This document shows positions 1-12,137 of a DNA stretch of 64,000 nucleotides, one piece after another. The DNA comes from Conchocele bisecta (taxonomy: Eukaryota > Mollusca > Bivalvia > Lucinida > Thyasiridae). A model generated the notes under the pieces. The model did not search any database. It was not told where the DNA came from and was given only the letters and a program-made list of their open reading frames with translations. The DNA is taken from NCBI GenBank assembly GCA_029237695.1, contig CM055271.1, positions 30,874,200 through 30,938,199 of the forward strand. Direction: 5' to 3'. The translations under genes were made by a program, and so were the position numbers. The first letter of the stretch is position 1. Every line of letters begins with the position of its first letter.

Positions 1-249
1 CCTCCTTTTCCCCCCATGTTAAATTCCCATAGACAAATAAATTTTTCGTAAGGAAATCAATATTTGACCAAATTTCACGAAATAAAAAGAAGGCTCATTC
101 TTAAATTTTGATAAAATTTAATATTATCGAAAAAAGTATTGCTTTTGCATTGTTTATATAGCCGTAAAAGTTGGGCAGGTTTCGTGAAACAGACATTAAG
201 TACGTACCGGTATCTGACATAGACTGTTCTATTTTAATATTTAGCCAGG
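1..249 (+). repeat. FBT repeat, right-arm fragment
   Basis: This stretch matches 17,940-18,183 and the two flanks of the Polinton (before 45,778 and after 63,843). It contains the shared run TTTGACCAAATTTCACGAAA and ends near GGGCAGGTTTCGTGAAACAG. It is an uninterrupted version of the site the Polinton used, so it works as an empty-site reference. Confidence 0.75.
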
Positions 250-272
250 TTTTTTGAAAAAAAATCCAGGCT

Positions 273-1477
273 ATTGGATTGGCGAAAGCCGGGCGGGCGG
301 GCGGCGTCCACAATCAATGTTAAGTTTTCGTGTTTGAGTCCATTTCTTTGTTACTGTACCACCTAGGACCACCAAACTTTCACAGCTTCATAATCAAGGG
401 GTGCCCACCACATATCACTATCCAACACGTTACTTTTTTTTTAACTTGACCCATTTTTTCCGCGTAGTCGACTTAGCCATTTTCAATGTTAAGTTTTCGC
501 GTTTACAATGTTAAGTTTTCGTGTTTAAGTCCATTTCTTTGGTACTGTACCACCTAGGACCACCAAACTTTCACAGCTTCATAATCAAGGGGTACCCACC
601 ACATATCATTATCCAACATGTTACTTTTTTTTTTAACTTCACCCATTTTTTCCGCGCAGTCAACTTAGCCATTTTCAATGTTAAGTTTTCGCGTTTACAA
701 TGTTAAGTTTTCGTGTTTAAGTCCATTTCTTTCTTTGGTACTGTACCACCTAGGACCACCAAACTTTCACAGCTTCATAACCAAGGGGTGCCTACCACAT
801 ACAACTATCCAACATGTGACCATTTTTTTACCTTCACCTATTATTTCTACGTAATTGACTTAGCCATTTTCAACGTTAACTTTTTAACGTACGTCTGGTT
901 AGAGTTTTTTGGTTAAAACTTTTTCGTTGTACTATATCTCTGCAACTGCTTCGCCCATTACCTTGAAACTTCACATGGGTGTTTATCATCATCCATATTT
1001 TCATTCTAACCCCCAACCGTGCGGCCCCTGTGCCCAATGTCAAGGTCAAATTACTTTGAATTTTTTTGTTAATGTTTTTTCGTGTACTATATCTCTGCAA
1101 CTGCTTCACCCAATACCTTGATACTTCACATGGGTGTTTATCATCATTGTCGCACCTGCTTGCGGAAAGCGCGATCCTGTGCCCAATGTCAAGGTCAAAT
1201 TACTTTGAATTTTTTGTTAAAGTTTTTTCGTGTACTATATCTCTGCAACTGCTTCACCCAATACCTTGATACTTCACATGGGTGTTTATCATCATTGTTG
1301 CACCTGCTTGCGGAAAGCGCGATCCTGTGCCCAATGTCAAGGTCAAATTACTTTGAATTTTTTTGTTAAAGTTTTTTCCACGGCCATCTAGTCTACAAAA
1401 AGTGGGTATTATTATGTTATCCAAGTGTCTATGCTTGGAAAAAACCTGGCCTTCGTGGCTTTGCCTCGTTTCTTGTT
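273..1477 (+). mobile_element. Pearl-like non-autonomous element, copy 1
   Basis: It begins ATTGGATTGGCGAAAGCCGGG and ends CTTCGTGGCTTTGCCTCGTTTCTTGTT. Inside are three approximately 190-bp repeats (CCACCTAGGACCACCAAAC... type) and then three approximately 170-bp repeats (CTATATCTCTGCAACTGCTTC... type). A second copy with the same ends lies at 5,346-6,321. Short open frames here simply follow the repeat period and are not genes. Confidence 0.7.
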
Positions 1478-1547
1478 GGACTATTCCATTCATATGTAAT
1501 GGGGTGTAAAAAATATCTTGCAATAATGACAAACGCTGCAAATCCAG

Positions 1548-1782
1548 GGGGCCGTTTCAATAAACTTTGTACGACTAAAATGTTTGTTAGTGCAAATTTA
1601 GGATCGTCTGGAAATTTCATTTGATTGATTTACATTTATTGAGCATAGGCTGCATATGATCAATTAATGTAAATCCAATAATTGTTTACAAGAAAAAATT
1701 GTTTATGTGAAATTTACAGACTATTATAATTTTGCACTTACGAACATTTTAGTCGTACGAAGTTTAGTGAAACGGCCCCCAG
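1548..1782. repeat. FB3 foldback element, full copy
   Basis: It starts GGGGGCCGTTTCAATAAACTTTGTACGACTAAAATG and ends with the near-complementary CATTTTAGTCGTACGAAGTTTAGTGAAACGGCCCCC. The arms exceed 30 bp and the total is about 235 bp, with no coding capacity, so it is MITE-like. Confidence 0.8.
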
Positions 1783-1925
1783 ATGAGGTGGCTGGCTCAT
1801 GACGAGCCGGATAATCTGGATATGCAGTGTTTGTAAATATTGGAATTTTGGCGATTTTTTTATTTTCCCCAGCGGAATCCCTGAGCACTCAATGGGTAAT
1901 TTAACAATCTGGGTTCATCTTTACT

Positions 1926-2159
1926 GGAATCCCGACCGGAGACTAAAATGTTCGTAAGTGCAAATTTAGGATCATCTGGAAATATCAATTGATGGATTTA
2001 CATTTATTGAGCATAGGCTGCATATGCAGCCTATGCTCAATAAATGTAAATACAATAATTGTTTGCAAGAAAACATTGTTAATGTGAAATTTACAGACTA
2101 TCATAAGTTTGCACTTGCGAACATTTTAGTCGTACAAAGATTAGTGAAACGGCCCCCAG
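1926..2159. repeat. FB3 foldback element, left end truncated
   Basis: The right end CATTTTAGTCGTACAAAGATTAGTGAAACGGCCCCC is intact, while the outer part of the left arm is missing. The centre carries a perfect palindrome around GCATAGGCTGCATATGCAGCCTATGC. Confidence 0.7.
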
Positions 2160-2246
2160 ATGAGGCGCTGACTCATGACCAGCCGGCTAATCTGGATCTT
2201 CAGTGTTTGTAAATATTGGAATTTTGGCCCATGGGGTTTAAATGGT

Positions 2247-2462
2247 TAACCCTTAGACCGCTACTCACAACAATTGTCGTCTGCTGTTGCTTTTATATCT
2301 TGCCTTATTTCTCAATAAAAACATGGAAATTTTTCTAAAGTGCTGTCATAGCATGTTGTAAATGATTCTAAAGTGCTGTCAAAGCATGTTTTTATGATGA
2401 AAATGGAAAATAGAAAATAAACAGCATATGACAACAAAATTAAGATAGCGGTCTAAGGGTTA
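2247..2462. repeat. FB2 foldback element
   Basis: It runs from TTAACCCTTAGACCGCTACTCACAAC to AGATAGCGGTCTAAGGGTTAA. The inner arms contain GTCGTCTGCTGTT and AACAGCA, and CTCAATAAAAACATG opposite its complement. The length is about 216 bp. Confidence 0.75.
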
Positions 2463-2639
2463 AGGACACCTGTTATCCTTGATCATCATTTGATTCAAAA
2501 TTGCTTTGTAAATGGGATGTATGTAAAACATATATGTGAACATTCCTTTGTTACTATATCCTATATGGCGCATGGATTTACCATCTCGGCCATCTTAGTA
2601 CAAGCCATCGGTCAGTTTCACCTCTTACAGAGAATAAAT

Positions 2640-2832
2640 AGTAATGTCCGTTAACATTTTAAGGAAACACGGTTATCGCCCCTGATAGCAGTGTGGAAAT
2701 TTACTTCCGATATAAAATGTATAATAGTGCCAATCAATACGTGGGGTAATGGTGAATTAATGTTTTTGTTTACCAGAAAATGTCTCTGATATAAAGAACA
2801 TTTTGTGCCTACTGCGTGGGCATGTAGCTTTA
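2640..2832. repeat. FB5 fragment
   Basis: It shares AGTAATGTCCGTTAACATTTTAAGGAAACACGG and the following approximately 170 bp with the complete FB5 copy at 44,363-44,876, ending near TACTGCGTGGGCATGTA. Confidence 0.6.
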
Positions 2833-3180
2833 AGAAGTGCATATAACTACATCAATTTTACAACCCACTTTTAGATTAGCTAAATTTTAAAGGGAGCAAT
2901 AGGCGGATGAGTCATAAAATTCAGATCCTAGATAAACGAAAGGTACACAATGTACTATTTTAATCTTACTGAGATGAGTTGTGGTCTAGGATATACAACA
3001 CCTGACTTCCAATCCGGAGGTTGTGGATTCAAACTTCGCCTTAGGCTTAAAATTAAAAAAAATGCTTTAGTATTTCCATCCCACTGGTTTTTCAGGTAAG
3101 ACTTGAAACCGAAGTTCCGATGTAAATGACCTTAGCTGTTGCTGGGATGTTAAACCTTTCACTTTCACTTTAAACTTATT

Positions 3181-3422
3181 TAACTCTTTGCATGCTGGTG
3201 GTGAAAATATCTGCCAAACAAATTAGGAGTATATTTTGTATTTCTCTCTGTAAATATGTCTTGGAATTTCATTAGAATTGAGTCCTCAGGACTCAATTCT
3301 AATGAAATTCCAAGACATATTCATGATATTTACAAGGAGAAATAAAAGAAAATATGATGATTTTTTGTCCGCTATTTTTGAACTATTTATAGCCCACAAG
3401 TTTCCCAGCATGCAAAGAGTTA
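3181..3422. repeat. FB6 foldback element
   Basis: The ends are TTAACTCTTTGCATGC and GCATGCAAAGAGTTAA. The centre has a perfect hairpin AATTGAGTCCT / AGGACTCAATT within longer TGTCTTGGAATTTCATT arms. A second copy lies at 16,172-16,402. Confidence 0.75.
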
Positions 3423-3755
3423 AAGGTACATGCCCACGCAGTAGGCACAAAATGTTCTTTATAGGAATTAAATAAGTGTATAATTATGTCACTATTCCAC
3501 CAGTTCTAAAAATTACAAGTGCCCGCTATACAAATATAATCATTTATTAATTATCATTGTATTGTTAAAAATAGCACGAGGTCGGAAAATACCCTTTCTG
3601 GTCGCGGCATATAAAATGCGATTTAACACCAATTAACATGCGCCGTAATTAAAAATAACTCGTTAGTGGGTAGACAAATGGCTCATATAAGGCATGACAG
3701 AAAATTAAAAGTAGTAGTACAGTGTAACCTGCTGCGTGGGCATGTTCCTTTAAAC
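3423..3755. repeat. FB5 foldback element, internally deleted
   Basis: It starts AAAGGTACATGCCCACGCAGTAGGCACAAA and ends CTGCTGCGTGGGCATGTTCCTTTAA. The interior is shorter than in the 514-bp copy at 44.4 kb. Confidence 0.6.
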
Positions 3756-4103
3756 AGTGTTACACTCCCAATGGCTAAAAGTAAATCCAGTATTGACAAA
3801 ATCTGTTGAAAAAATATGATAAATCTATAAGCCTATGCTCAACACAGGACAGCCATTCAAAGTTTGGCGGGAAACTGTCAGTGCAGCTATGACATGTGTA
3901 TTTGCTTCTGCAGATAGATACCGTATTTATTCTAATAGTAGCCCCCTCTCTAATAGTAGCCCCCTGCCATAGTTGCATTCTAAATATGTTATTTTCACAC
4001 ACAAAAACTTTTTTGTACAAATTTCTCCTATTTGTTACATTTAGTTTTGTCCACAAAGATGGCGGGAAAGGGAGACTACTCCATGTCACATTAGCTCATG
4101 ATT

Positions 4104-4293
4104 GTACGACTAAAATGTTTAGGATCGTCTGGAAATTTCAATTGATGGATTTACATTTATTGAGCATAGGCTGTAAATCCAATAATTGTTTAAAAAAAGA
4201 AAACATTGTTAATGTGAAATTTACAGACTTTCCTAATTTTGCACTTAATTAGCAACATTTCAGTTGTATGAAGTTTAGTGAAATGGCCCCCTG
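4104..4293. repeat. FB3 foldback element
   Basis: It contains GTACGACTAAAATGTTTAGGATCGTCTGGAAATTTC and ends GAAGTTTAGTGAAATGGCCCCC. It is slightly shortened relative to 1,548-1,782. Confidence 0.65.
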
Positions 4294-4362
4294 GGAACTA
4301 TGTGTACAGTGATACAAAGACTAGTGCAATTTCAGCCTATTCATTTGAATGTTGTAAATGTG

Positions 4363-4600
4363 GCTGTGACTGAAGAAATGGGGCATAAGGAATTTATGAC
4401 CAGTTTAGCAAATGATCATATAGCTGAAACCTGTGGCCTGTTAACCAGCTGTATTCCTGGTTAGAAACATGCAGGGTGTGTCATTGATGGAATGGTGACA
4501 AGTGCAGATTCTGATCAGACTGTGCGGATGCACAGGCTGATCTGAGGCTACACTGGTCGCAAAACCCATAAGCCCGATTTCTCCAGTCACATACACAAAT
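4363..4600. repeat. FB4 repeat
   Basis: It starts at GTGGCTGTGACTGAAGAAATGGGGC and ends around CCCGATTTCTCCAGTCACA, with the family-typical centre CTGATCAGACTGTGCGGATGCACAGGCTGATC. Seven more copies occur in the window. Confidence 0.65.
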
Positions 4601-4638
4601 TTGATAAAACGTTATGTAATTAATAAAATGTTATGTAA

Positions 4639-4999
4639 TGTAATTATACTGGGGGGAGGGGGTATACTGGAGTCAGGTTGTCCGTCCGTCCGTCTTGCCG
4701 TGCGTCCGTCCGTCCGTCACTAAACTTAACATCAGAGAAATATTGAATACTTACTCACTTAAATTTACAAAACTTAACATGAGAGAAATTGGTTATAACT
4801 ATTTCCTTGCTCGGATCTGCTTCACATTTCACACACGCATTACTCCAAATGACCTCTACCACTGTGTGACAAATTCACGTTCGTGCCCAGAGTCAAGGTC
4901 ACAAGCCCACACACTTGGAATTTTGTTTACATATTTAGGGGCACCTGGGCCCACGCGGGGAGTATTCCGTAAGCCTCGCTTACTCACACCAATCTAGTT
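4639..4999 (+). mobile_element. Pearl-like element, short single-unit copy
   Basis: It has a G-rich start, TATACTGGAGTCAGGTTGTCCGTCC with a GTCC/CCGT microsatellite, about one internal repeat (AAACTTAACATCAGAGAAAT...), and the end GTATTCCGTAAGCCTCGCTTACTC...TCTAGTT. The same two ends bracket the expanded copy at 31,339-38,037, which defines this as one family. Confidence 0.7.
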
Positions 5000-5264
5000 A
5001 ATGCATGTTTGTGTACAATTCATACTATATGTACTGTAACTGTATTTAGCCCATAATATGTCATATAAATGGGTTACGTGACCTTTAGTGGATGCAAGTA
5101 AACAGGTTACGAATGACAAGGTTATGCACCTGAAACAGAAATAATATAAATTACGTGGAAATGGACATTTTCTAACAATTTATATGCCTTTCAGCTGCTA
5201 TTTGTCAAATGTGAAGATACAACTGTACATGTGTTTGCAAACACTGCCAAACAGCGTATCAGAT

Positions 5265-6535
5265 CAGTAGCCTATTTCACCAACATTGCAAAGTATACTT
5301 ATCTAGCAAAGTATACTTTGAGGGAGAAATTTTCAATTTTAGGATATTGGATTGGCGAAAGCCGGGCGGGTGGGCGGGCGGCGCGGGCGGCGGGCGGCTG
5401 GCGGCGTCCACAATCAATGTTAAGTTTTCGTGTTTTGAGTCCATTTCTTTCTTACTGTACCACCTAGGACCACCAAACTTTCACAGCTTCATAATCAAGG
5501 GGTGCCCACCACATATTACTATCCAACATGTTACTTTTTTTTTAACTTGACCCATTTTTTCCGCGCAGTCGACTTAGCCATTTTCAATGTTAAGTTTTCG
5601 CGTTTACAATGTTAAGTTTTCGTGTTTAAGTCCATTTCTTTGTTACTGTACCACCTAGGACCACCAAACTTTCACAGCTTCATAACCAAGGGGTGCCCAC
5701 CACATATCACTATCCAACATGTGACTATTTTTTTTACCTTCACCTATTATTTCTACGTAATTGACTTAGCCATTTTCAACGTTAACTTTTTAACGTACGT
5801 CTGGTTAAAGTTTTTTGTTTTTTGGTTAAAAGTTTTTCGTTATACTATATCTCTGCAACTGCTTCGCCCATTACCTTGAAACTTCACATGGGTGTTTATC
5901 ATCATCCATATTTTCATTCTACCCCCAACCGTGCGGCCCCTGTGCCCAATGTCAAGGTCAAATTACTTTGAATTTTTTTGTTAAAGTTTTTTTTGTGTAC
6001 TATATATCTCTGCAACTGCTTCACCCATTACCTTGATACTTCACATGGGTGTTTATCATCATTGTCGCACCCGCTTGGAGAAAGTGCGATATCGTCGGCA
6101 TTTTGGCATACGTCCGTCCGTACGTCCGTGTGGCCGGTTAAAGTTTTTTCGTTAAAGTTTTTCCATCTACTATATCTATTTTTTTAGTGTCCATGCCTCG
6201 CCCCAAGGCGCGACATGCAGGCCACGGCCATCTAGTCTACAAAAAGTGGGTATAATTATGTTACCCAAGTCTCTATGCTTGGAAAAAACCTGGCCTTCGT
6301 GGCTTTGCCTCTTTTCTTGTTATTATACTGAATTTATTACATTATCACAGCCATTTTGGCTGTGATAATGTAATACATTCAGTATAATAATTCTGCATAC
6401 TTTTAATCATCAAATATATGCAGTTGTTAGTTCTGTATGAAATAATGCATTTCAGGAAAAATAAATGATTACTCCCTCAAAGTATACTTTGCTAGAAAAG
6501 TATACTTTGCAATGTTTATGAAATCGGCTACTGGA
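5265..6535. repeat. FB1 foldback element split by an insertion
   Basis: The left part is 5,265-5,345 (CAGTAGCCTATTTCACC...) and the right part 6,322-6,535, which includes the long central palindrome GCCATTTTGGC and ends GAAATCGGCTACTGG. The pearl-like element at 5,346-6,321 lies between. The intact arrangement is seen at 27,313-27,625. Confidence 0.8.
5346..6321 (+). mobile_element. Pearl-like element, copy 2, nested in FB1
   Basis: It has the same ends as 273-1,477 (ATTGGATTGGCGAAAGCC ... TTTCTTGTT). It contains two CCACCTAGGACC-type units, two TCTCTGCAACTGC-type units and a GTCCGTCCGTACGTCCGT microsatellite. The uninterrupted FB1 sequence elsewhere fixes both boundaries to within a few bases. 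Confidence 0.75.
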
Positions 6536-6554
6536 CCTACATTACTAACAGTGT

Positions 6555-7322
6555 TGTTTTAATTTTAGCTTAACTTTCAATGTATCAATATATATTTTCT
6601 GTAAATATACAGTTCTGATTTTGGGGTCCCCCACCCTCACCCACATCCATACAGATGAACTATGGGTTACGACCCCGTTAACCTGGCCGAAAATTACCTT
6701 AGCTGTTGACAGACCATTATTCATCATTCAGTAAATAAATAAATATACTTTCAAATAATTTGGGATGGAATGAGAGTGAGGTTACATTTTGACCCCAAAA
6801 GGAGGTGAAATGGGACGGTGGGTTTTATTGTTTTTAGCAGATCTGACAGTTGTGTTAATTTAACATGGTATTTATCAACTGAGTTTACTAAGTTCCTTGG
6901 GAACTACTGCAGTAGCCATTGCTTGTCGTAAAAGGCGACTAAACTGGCTTAACGATTGGGTTCATACTTTCCGGAACCCACTATACCGGATTTGGCCCTC
7001 ATGTACATTTTTGGCTTTCTTGTATGTGAGAGTTGAGTCGGGCTATGCCCCATATATAAAAGTAAGATTAGTGCTAATCCTATTACTTTTAGGGGATGGG
7101 ATAAATGATGCTGGTGTGGCGAGGGCCTGGCACCAGATCAGGTTGTTCTAATTTCAGGACTGAATATATATTTTGATTGTAAATATTGAGTTCTGAAGTT
7201 GGGATTTACCCCCCTTGGACAGGTGGATACGGGACTCGACCCCGTTGACCCGTCTGCGTGTAGACTCCCTGAGGCTTGTACCTCTATGTCAGAAAAGCGG
7301 ACGTTAAACCCTATTCACTCAC
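6555..7322 (+). repeat. Two adjacent SINE-like repeats
   Basis: 6,555-6,745 is a 3' fragment (GTTAACCTGGCC...CCTTAGCTGTTGACAG). 6,893-7,322 is a longer copy starting GTAGCCATTGCTTGTCGTAAAAGGCGAC and ending in GGACGTTAAACCC. The shared tail CCTTAGCTGTTGATAGGCCGTTAAACC(AAAC)n marks the family at 26.0, 26.6, 30.5, 40.2 and 41.6 kb. SINE class is inferred from the modular 3' end and tail; no A/B box was verified. Confidence 0.6.
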
Positions 7323-7530
7323 TCCTCGGGAACTATACTATGTTGAGTTTATTTTATGAAATCGGTTAATAAATGTGGCTGTGACTGGAGAAATGGGGCT
7401 TATGGGTTTTGCGATCAGAGTAGATCTAGATCAGCCTGTGCATCCACACAGTCTGATCAGGATCTGCACTGTTCGCCATTACATCAATGAAACATCCATC
7501 ATGCTTCTAACAAGCAATATAGATTGATAA

Positions 7531-7880
7531 TTCCAGCACAAAAATATTTACACAATTCCCTAACATTTGATTGGTCCGTAGCAAGTCTCTGTCCAGAATT
7601 TATATCCCAGTAAACTCCATGCCGAACTACTTTCCGTAACCGTCAGGCGCAGTTAAAATAATTCTTAAGAAAACGGAAAATAAACACATTTTCTTGATGA
7701 ATTTATTTCAAATGATGGGAATTATAAGGAATGAATGGCCTTTTTGTGGAATTTATCGGGGATATAAACTTGGAAAAGTCGCGGGAATACTGGACGAGGC
7801 CTTCCGGCCTTCGTCCAGTATCCCGCGACTTTTCCAAGTTTATACCCCGATAAATTCCACAAAAAGGCCATTCATTCCTA
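7531..7880. repeat. FB7 element with a 150-bp near-perfect hairpin
   Basis: Positions 7,727-7,880 form arms of about 70 bp (GAATGAATGGCCTTTTTGTG ... complement) around GGCCTTCCGGCC. The reverse-oriented copy is at 21,018-21,377. Overlapping short open frames result from the palindrome. Confidence 0.8.
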
Positions 7881-8109
7881 TAATATCCAGCTACAAGAAT
7901 GTGCTATTTGATCATGGGTTACACTGGTCAAATCCCATAAACCCCATTTCCCCAGTCACTGCCACAAATACCATATTAAATCAGTACAGATGTTCGATTC
8001 TATTTATTGCATAACTATAGAGTCATACATTGAAGCTGCTATGATTATTTAGTGTGTCTTTGGTTTTTACATTTATTACACTTGTGTACTATTGTGCCTA
8101 GAGCAAGAC

Positions 8110-8456
8110 CAGTAGCCTATTTCACCAAAATTGCAAAACATACTTATCTTGCTAAGTACACTTTGAGGAGAAACTTTCAATTTAAGGATAAATTTATTAA
8201 ATGTTATTATACTGAATTTATTACATTATCACAGCCATAGTGGCTGTGATAATGTAATACATTCAGTCTGGACTATGGCTGTGATAATGTAATAAATTCA
8301 GTCTAATAATTCTGCAAACTTTTAATTATCAACTACATTCAGTCGTTAGTTCTATATGAAATAATGCATTTCTGGAAAAATAAATGATTACTCCCTCCAA
8401 GTACACTTTGCTAGATATTAAGTATGCTTAGCAATTTTGGTGAAATTGGCTGCTGG
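8110..8456. repeat. FB1 foldback element with duplicated central palindrome
   Basis: It runs CAGTAGCCTATTTCACCAAAATTGC to GAAATTGGCTGCTGG. The centre carries the GGCTGTGATAATGTAATA motif three times instead of the usual two, an internal rearrangement of the hairpin. Confidence 0.75.
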
Positions 8457-8764
8457 GCACATTGGGCCATCTCAATCAGTCCATGTCCTGGAAAATGTAA
8501 GAAGCTCCCATTGGCTTATAATGGGAAAGGGGCCAAAAATGTGAAATTGACACATTGTATCTGATACCTAGGCTAGTGGTATTTTTTTTCTTATATTTAA
8601 GGGTGGGAAATGGCTCGAAGACCTTCCATATGAGCCCATAAATTATCAGGCCAATGTCCGTTAATTGGCCCATTTGTTTCCGAATTTACTAATATATGCG
8701 ATACAGTCGAAATATGTGCATTAAATGAAGGAGACGATGATGCGGTGAGTTTAACCTAGTTAGT

Positions 8765-9340
8765 TCATTCTCCTATTGCACAATGCCGATATGTCAGCGT
8801 GACAAGGGCCGAGTGTAGGTGCACATGATATATGGAGACTATCATCAAGCAGAGACAGATCCACGCAAATCCAACGCCCACAGATAAGGAGCAACAGTGC
8901 AGGCCGAGCCGGAGCCGAATCACCGGCACACCCACAGCAGACCGGGACACCGCAGCCAGTGACAACCAGAGGCCCCACACCGCAACCGCCACCCGTAGTG
9001 ACGATGAGCCAGGCAAGCCATGCCCAGCGCAGCCACCCACAAGCCACTGGCAACCCCCAGGCAGCTCATTCCGCCGCAGATCCCAAGGCGCATATAGCAT
9101 ATGACACTGCCCAGTAGGCAACACAGAGTAAACGACTCAATGTCGGATCCACAGAGGCCTAGGCCCCCTCCCACTGAGTGGGGTGGTAGACACAAGCGAG
9201 GCCTTGTCCCCGAGGAGGGGGACTAAGTTATTTGGTTCTGTTCTGTTGGTGTCGTAGGCCTCTGGCCACACTGTGAGGACCACATCTGGTTTGTGTTTGA
9301 GTGAGCTGTCTGCATGATGAAAATGCTCTTTTCTGGATTG
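8765..9340. other. GC-rich patch of unknown nature
   Basis: Base composition is clearly richer in G+C than the surroundings, and open frames exist on both strands, for example 8,832-9,104 (+), rich in Gln, Pro, Thr and Arg. No recognised domain, no matched splice pair and no second copy in the window were seen. It could be a terminal exon, a transposon remnant or non-coding DNA. Confidence 0.25.
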
Positions 9341-10212
9341 TGTATGCATATGTTGTAGGTGCCTGCCTATCTAAGTGTGTCTGTCAGGTTTGTCCAATGT
9401 CATATTGACTTGGCTCATCTACTGTCATAAGCACGAACTAGCTGGTCCCCATAGGGCCAGCTTATGATGAACTATATGGACAATATGTTGAGACCACTAT
9501 GCCCGGCAGAAACAATTTGGCACAGAAACAATTTGGCGCTTGGAGGTATATTGATGCATGCAGTGTTCCTCCGTTCTTGTACTTCTGTTTGCTGCTATAG
9601 TGTACCAGTGGTAGTAGTGTATTTTGATTAACAAACAAACAAGCACATTGGATCTGAAAAACCTGTGCGATTGTATTGTGAGTAATACACCATGTTATTA
9701 CATTGCCAAAGATCTTTTTATGCAGTAAATACATTTATATGACTATACAGGTACAAATGTAGTTCCACGTCAGTGGGTGAATGATGCTTCTAGCAATTTA
9801 TGCGGTGACATCATTCAACATTGATGATTCAAATTCTGGCCGTTGGCTGACAAAATAGACCTTATGCCAGTTGCGAGAAGCATAGTCCCAGATCAGACTG
9901 CGCGTCCGATCTGGGGCTACGCTGTTCGCCATTCAGTAACGGAAGTAGTCAGCCTGCCATCAGGAAAATGGTTAGAGTCTAATCCTACAAAATAATTGGG
10001 CGGTTGGTTGGGAGAATGTGAAGGGTACATTGAACGGTGGGGTTCATCCTTACCGGAATTCCGATATCCCTGGTTTGACCCTCAGGTACATTTGTGGCTT
10101 TCTGGTGAATCCGGTTATACCCATTATAAATAGTACTAATCGTATTACTTTTGGGGAGAGGGGCTAAGTGACTCTGGTGTGGTAAGGACCTGGCAGCAAG
10201 TCAGGTTACTAT

Positions 10213-10452
10213 AATTTGTGGCTGTGACTGGAGAAATGTGGCTTATGGGTTTGGCGACCACTGTAGATACTGATCAGCCTGTGCATCCGCACACTCTGAT
10301 GAGGATCTGCACGGTTCGCCATTCGATTAATGAAACACCCGTTATGCTTCTAACATGAATTATAAATTGGCTACAGAAGTGCGCTATTTCTTCATGAGCT
10401 ACGTTGGTCACAGATCCCATAAGCCCCATTTCTCCAGTCACTGACACATTTC
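10213..10452. repeat. FB4 repeat nested in SINE-like repeat
   Basis: It starts GTGGCTGTGACTGGAGAAATGTGGCTTATGGG and ends CCATTTCTCCAGTCACTGACACA, so the ends are inverted repeats of each other over about 25 bp. It is bounded on both sides by SINE-like sequence. Confidence 0.7.
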
Positions 10453-10487
10453 AGGGCTGAATATAGTTTTTTCGTAAATAATTTTTA

Positions 10488-10733
10488 TGGTCTCACCCGC
10501 GAAAGCGGAAAGCGAGACATAGGTTTTGCTTTTCCGGAGTCGTCATCATTCAATGTTAAGTTTTCGTGTTACGGTCATTACTGCAACACCTTATCAGCTA
10601 CAGTCATCAAACTTTATACATACCTTTACTATGATATGTAGATGAATGTAGGACTATTCTCGGGGCCCCAAGGTCAAGGCCCCAGGGTCAAGGCAGAACA
10701 AGGCGAGACATTTGATTCCGCGGAATTCTTGTT
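10488..10733 (+). mobile_element. Short pearl-like element nested in SINE-like repeat
   Basis: It starts near CTCACCCGCGAAAGCGGAAAGCGAG and ends GATTCCGCGGAATTCTTGTT. It shares the CTTGTT terminus with four other inserts in the window. The surrounding SINE-like sequence resumes at TTGGGATTTACC. Confidence 0.55.
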
Positions 10734-11034
10734 TTGGGATTTACCCCTCATCACAACAGGCAACATGTGGGATTCGACACCGTTAACCCAGCCTAAAATT
10801 ACCTTAAATGTTGACAGGCCATTAAACACAATTAAATCAAATCTACAAAAGGACCAAGATCTATAATTCTCTAGATGTAATTGTTTAAGCTGTGGGCTTG
10901 TAGATGAAGGCTGGTACATGTGATAAGGTACCTTTTGTCAGAGAGAAGCCCATCTTAAGTGCCCTTGTAGGGATGTTGGTATACCATAAATTATCTACTG
11001 TAACACATCTCTGCATAGGGTTACCACATCATTG

Positions 11035-12137
11035 TGCAGGAAACGTAAATTGTTGTCTGTTGTTATTTTATATACAGTGCAACCTCTCTACAACAGCCAC
11101 CCATGGGAAGAGGCAAAATTGGCTGTTATAGAGAGGTGGCTGTTGTAGGGAGGTTAATGCTGAATACAATTTTATCGTCTGATGTTTATTTATTTTCTTC
11201 AATAATTCTCAATAAAAACATGTTTTGACAGCATTTTAGAATCATTTCCAATGATTCTAAAATGCTGTCAAAACATGTTTTTATTGTGAAAGAATGCAAA
11301 ATCAACATCAAACGACAATGTTCATGCCCAGCAGTGTAAGGGTTAGATATAGAGGAAACCATCCATTTGGGATATAAAATAGCGGCTGTTACAGAGAGGT
11401 GGCTGTTGTAGAGAGGTGGCCGTTCGGGGAGGTTCGACTGTAATTATAAATATAAATAAAATAGTAACCTCCGAAGGGAAGCACATTTACTACACATTGT
11501 TTTAAACTCACTCTTTTTATTATTCTTTTTAGTCTTCTCAGGTGCAGAAGAGTGACTTTAAAACAATAAATAAAATATTTTGTCTTCTTTCTCAATACAA
11601 ACATGATTTAAATGGAAATGATTCTGAAGTGCTGCCATGCCAAACAATGGTTTTGCTGAGTAAAATGGAAAATTAAAATTAAACAGCAGACGACAAAATT
11701 TGATTAACCGTTGCAAGGGTTAACCTATAAAATGCAGGAACCGAATATTTTCGTCTGTTGTTATTTTACATTTTGTCTTCTTTCTCAATAAAAACATGAT
11801 TTGAAAGCACTGAAGAATCATTTTCACTGGAAGGGTTAACCAATAAAATGCGGGAACCGAATATTGTCTGTATTTGTCTACCGCTTTTTACTTACCTTTA
11901 ACCCTTAGACTGCTACTCACAACAATTGTCGTCTGCTGTTGCTTTTATATCTTGCCTTATTTCTCAATAAAAACATGGTTTGACAGCATTTCCAATGGAA
12001 ATGATTCTGAAGTGCCGTCAAAGCTTGTTGTAAATTATTCTAAAGTGCTGTCAAAGCATGTTTTTGATGATAAAAATGGAAAATAGAAAATAAACAGCAG
12101 CAGACAACAAAATTAAGATAGCAGTCTAAGGGTTAAT
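11035..12137. repeat. Cluster of degenerate FB2 copies
   Basis: At least four partial FB2 copies (about 11,160-11,345, 11,590-11,720, 11,740-11,845 and 11,898-12,137) recur with CTCAATAAAAACATG and GTCGTCTGCTG. A separate short inverted unit, GTGGCTGTTGTAGAGAGGT, recurs at 11,070-11,155 and 11,390-11,440. No gene is supported here. Confidence 0.6.

Larger units (their letters stand above)
9998..10845 (+). repeat. SINE-like repeat interrupted twice
   Basis: The parts at 9,998-10,212, 10,453-10,487 and 10,734-10,845 follow the order of the SINE-like family (GGTTCATCCTTACCGGAATTCCG..., TTTCAGGGCTGAATATAG, GATTCGACACCGTTAACCC...). Between them sit an FB4 copy and a short pearl-like element. Confidence 0.65.

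Noticed and set aside
8700..8745. Possible micro-exon bounded by ATACAG and GCG|GTGAGT
   Set aside because: The donor is excellent and one frame is open, but the exon would be 38 nt and its phase does not fit the exon at 17,054. No partner exon was found.
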